Origin: Cytobacillus oceanisediminis
GTDB taxonomy: Bacteria; Bacillota; Bacilli; Bacillales; Cytobacillaceae
Length of the DNA: 64,000 nucleotides
Assembly (NCBI RefSeq): GCF_003182355.1
Contig: NZ_QGTW01000010.1
Coordinates: 154,480-218,479 of the forward strand
Reading direction: 5' to 3'
The position numbers and the translations under genes were made by a program. The notes under the pieces are model-generated. The model worked only from the letters and a program-made list of their open reading frames with translations. It was not told the origin of the DNA and ran no database searches. The first letter of the stretch is position 1. Each line of letters opens with the position of its first letter. This document shows, one piece after another, positions 62,430-64,000 of this stretch.

Positions 62430-63002
62430 ATGTATAAGAAAATATTGGCTTTCATAGTCCTAACATTTTTAGTTCTTGTCGGTTGTGCAGACGGTCAAGA
62501 GAAATTCCCAACGGCATCGATTACAAAAGAAATGGAAGAAGCACTGGGAACGGACATTGTTATTCCAAACTTGGACGGTTATCAAATTAATTATGCCGAA
62601 ATTCAGAATCCACCAGTCTTTGAAGGTAAGCCACTTGGAGACAGACAAGTTGCTACAATCACTTATACAAAAAATAGGGGGAAACTTGTTAAATTAACGG
62701 ATAAGCAAAAAGAAGCTATTGAAAATGCTAATGAAAGAAAAATATTGTTCGGAGAATTTAAAGGCGAGCGACTCGTTACTTTAGAGGTCAGTAATTACGA
62801 AGTGTTGCAGGCAGATTCTGAAACCAAAAAAATTGAAGGAATCCCAGTGGATTATTCTTTCAAGGAAAGTGAAGATGGCGGCAGGTTTGAATTCTTTGCA
62901 ATTAATCTAGAGGGAGTTTCTTATGTCTTAACGGTAACTCCTTCTGACGATAATGACCCTTTGGAACTTGTTAAAAGTGTAGTCAGACAAATTAAACAGT
63001 AA
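62430..63002 (+). CDS. Lipoprotein
   Basis: A 190-residue predicted lipoprotein with lipobox LVGC (Cys19). The mature part is acidic and beta-rich, with EALGTDIVIPNLDGYQ and LTVTPSDDNDPLELVKSVVRQI. The end resembles proteins annotated as DUF4367-like, but I am not sure. ATG 62430 follows AAAGGGGTGAAA; the 18-base longer frame is not favoured. Confidence 0.68.
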   Translation: MYKKILAFIVLTFLVLVGCADGQEKFPTASITKEMEEALGTDIVIPNLDGYQINYAEIQNPPVFEGKPLGDRQVATITYTKNRGKLVKLTDKQKEAIENANERKILFGEFKGERLVTLEVSNYEVLQADSETKKIEGIPVDYSFKESEDGGRFEFFAINLEGVSYVLTVTPSDDNDPLELVKSVVRQIKQ

Positions 63003-63036
63003 ACACTAGTTGGGATGAAATTAAGGTCATTCTTCT

Positions 63037-63124
63037 TCAACATAATGGAGCTTATGTTCAAGATCAGCTGCCAAACCAAGCGGCTTTTTTCTTGTAGAAC
63101 AAAAGGGGCAGGTTAGTTGAACAA
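63037..63124 (+). repeat. Composite array repeat (88 bp), best-preserved covarying copy
   Basis: Left half-unit: stem AACATAA, loop TGGAGC, stem TTATGTT, inside TTCAAC. Then AAGATC, a CAGCTGCC / GGCGGC hairpin with TTTTTT, then right half-unit GAACAAAAGGGGCAGGTTAG followed by TTGAAC. Confidence 0.82.
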
Positions 63125-63235
63125 AAAAGATGGTTTTATGGTAGTATTTTGTAGAGTGATTTGTTTATGAGTTTAGGAATAAAAAGGAAAAGAAATTTTT
63201 AAAACATTTTAGATAATGAAAAATGAAATAACTTA

Positions 63236-63314
63236 TTAAGTTGACGGGAAAGGCTTGTACAAAGGTCCAGTATACATCACAGGCTGTTTTTTGATTGAGC
63301 TAAAGGCTTAAGTT
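63236..63314 (+). repeat. Composite array repeat, degenerate
   Basis: TTGACGGGAAAGGCTTGTAC, then CCAG...GGCTGTTTTTT, then TTGAGCTAAAGGCTTAAGTT. The order and spacing match the intact composites. Confidence 0.55.
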
Positions 63315-63346
63315 ACTTCTTTATTTAGTTAAAAAGGTGGAGAACA

Positions 63347-63541
63347 ATGGGATTTATATTAACTTTCTTTAGTATTTGGGTATGTAGCTTTTTAATAGCT
63401 CGATTATTAAGCACAGTTGGTGGTAAAGGGAGCCTCTTTAGTAAAACTAATTGGAAAAATGATTTTGTTATTTGTTTTGCTCAAGCTCTAATTATTACCA
63501 TAATAATTGTGTTTTTCTTTGCTACTAATTCAAATAGTTAA
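63347..63541 (+). CDS. Small membrane protein
   Basis: A 64-residue protein with two hydrophobic helices (about 3-20 and 38-60) and a basic loop (SLFSKTNWKND). ATG has AAAAGGTGGAGA upstream. Unrecognised. Confidence 0.65.
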   Translation: MGFILTFFSIWVCSFLIARLLSTVGGKGSLFSKTNWKNDFVICFAQALIITIIIVFFFATNSNS

Positions 63542-63612
63542 AATGACAGTCTATTGGATTAGGTTCGTCGCTACTATCTCCACTAATTAATGAATAGTGG
63601 GGAGTAAGGAAT

Positions 63613-63797
63613 ATGTCTGATATGTTACCAAAATTATTTTTCGAACATTTTTCAAATACAAGTTTTATTGCTGAAAAGAATAGGGAAATTGAGACTTTCT
63701 AATTGGATTTCTATCCCAATCTCAACCTAATAAGTCGTATATTCACTTTGTTGGGGTTCATCCTGAATTGAGAAAAGATAATATTAAAATTTCCTAA
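63613..63797 (+). pseudogene. Frameshifted, truncated GNAT acetyltransferase
   Basis: It starts [27 protein letters not shown] with GGGGAGTAAGG upstream, then shifts frame near 63697. It continues as [27 protein letters not shown], the recognisable GNAT core strand before the acetyl-CoA loop, and stops at 63797 with the C-terminus missing. Confidence 0.75.
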
Positions 63798-63880
63798 ACT
63801 AAAGAATGCTTATGTTCATGATCAGTTGCCGAGCCAGGCGGCTTTTTTTGTTCAACTAATGGGCCGCATCTCAGAATTAA
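63795..63880 (+). repeat. Composite array repeat (86 bp)
   Basis: TAAACTAAAGAATGCTTATG, ATGATC, a GTTGCC / GGCGGC hairpin with TTTTTTT, then TTCAACTAATGGGCCGCATC. It directly follows the GNAT remnant, so it may have replaced its 3' end. Confidence 0.75.
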
Positions 63881-63898
63881 GTTTGTGAAGAAGAGTAC

Positions 63899-63981
63899 TT
63901 AAACAAACGGGTGCGTTACTTGAAGATCCAGCTGCCAATATAGGCGGCTTTTTTCTTTTGAACAAAGGGGCAGGTAGTTTA
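63899..63981 (+). repeat. Composite array repeat (83 bp), near-consensus
   Basis: TTAAACAAACGGGTGCGTTA, CTTGAAGATC, a CAGCTGCC / GGCGGC hairpin with TTTTTT, then TTGAACAAAGGGGCAGGTAG. The second of two composites within 190 bp at the window's right edge, so the array continues. Confidence 0.82.
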
Positions 63982-64000
63982 AAAAAGACAATTAAATTTC

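Noticed and set aside
52600..64000. A classical integron
   Set aside because: No integrase, no attI, and the hairpin loops are far too short for attC. Kept only as a cassette-like system.

Overview
The window looks like a spore-forming Bacillaceae chromosome outside the B. subtilis group. The first 15.5 kb keeps the B. subtilis yqgP-to-comGA neighbourhood: rhomboid protease GluP, a GerA/SpoVAF-type germination protein, YqgQ, glucokinase GlcK, a YqgS-type lipoteichoic acid synthase, YqgT, YqgU, YqgV, YqgW, YqgX, a MidA-like methyltransferase, YqgY, a SufR-like regulator, tRNA-Gln and comGA. Shine-Dalgarno (SD) sites are strong and intrinsic terminators numerous. Beside the tRNA is a decayed tRNA-Gln copy with two related palindromes.

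comGA stops after codon 250, where a 29.5-kb Tn7-like transposon (15561-45103) is inserted. Its ends are TGTAA and TTACA, it is flanked by a 5-bp duplication ATCGT, and both ends carry arrays of a TTGAGATA-type site (first three sites at 20-bp period). Its transposition genes are tniQ, tnsB, tnsC and a second tniQ; no tnsA was seen. The cargo is a defence island: a membrane GAF protein; an AlbA_2 protein, a Shedu-like nuclease and a KAP NTPase; a tiny proline-rich protein followed by an E2-E1 fusion and a JAB peptidase; a Kiwa pair; a RecJ-like exonuclease; and a four-gene operon of RNase HIII, a TPR plus cold-shock-like protein, RnlA and RnlB.

Nine bases of comGA beyond the first element's target duplication, a second left end of the same architecture starts at 45118. 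Its right end is not in the window. What follows (45.1-64 kb) is accessory DNA: hypothetical genes, a small XRE regulator, a membrane-anchored Mrr-type nuclease, a ParB-like protein, a metallo-beta-lactamase-fold enzyme, then from about 52 kb an array of single, same-strand genes (nucleotidyltransferases, histidine phosphatase, HAD hydrolase, Nudix hydrolase, SRPBCC protein, erythromycin esterase, lipoproteins, GNAT remnant). Many boundaries in the array carry an approximately 85-bp composite repeat: two short hairpins, often ending in AAC and GTT, around a terminator-like hairpin. Several stems differ between copies by compensating changes. The array has the look of a gene-cassette system and runs off the right edge.

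Six genes in the accessory region, including one tniQ and the RecJ-like gene, appear to start at AUA, AUU or AUC with a well-placed ribosome binding site, where related proteins would have AUG. All functional statements are from reading motifs by eye; no database search was possible.
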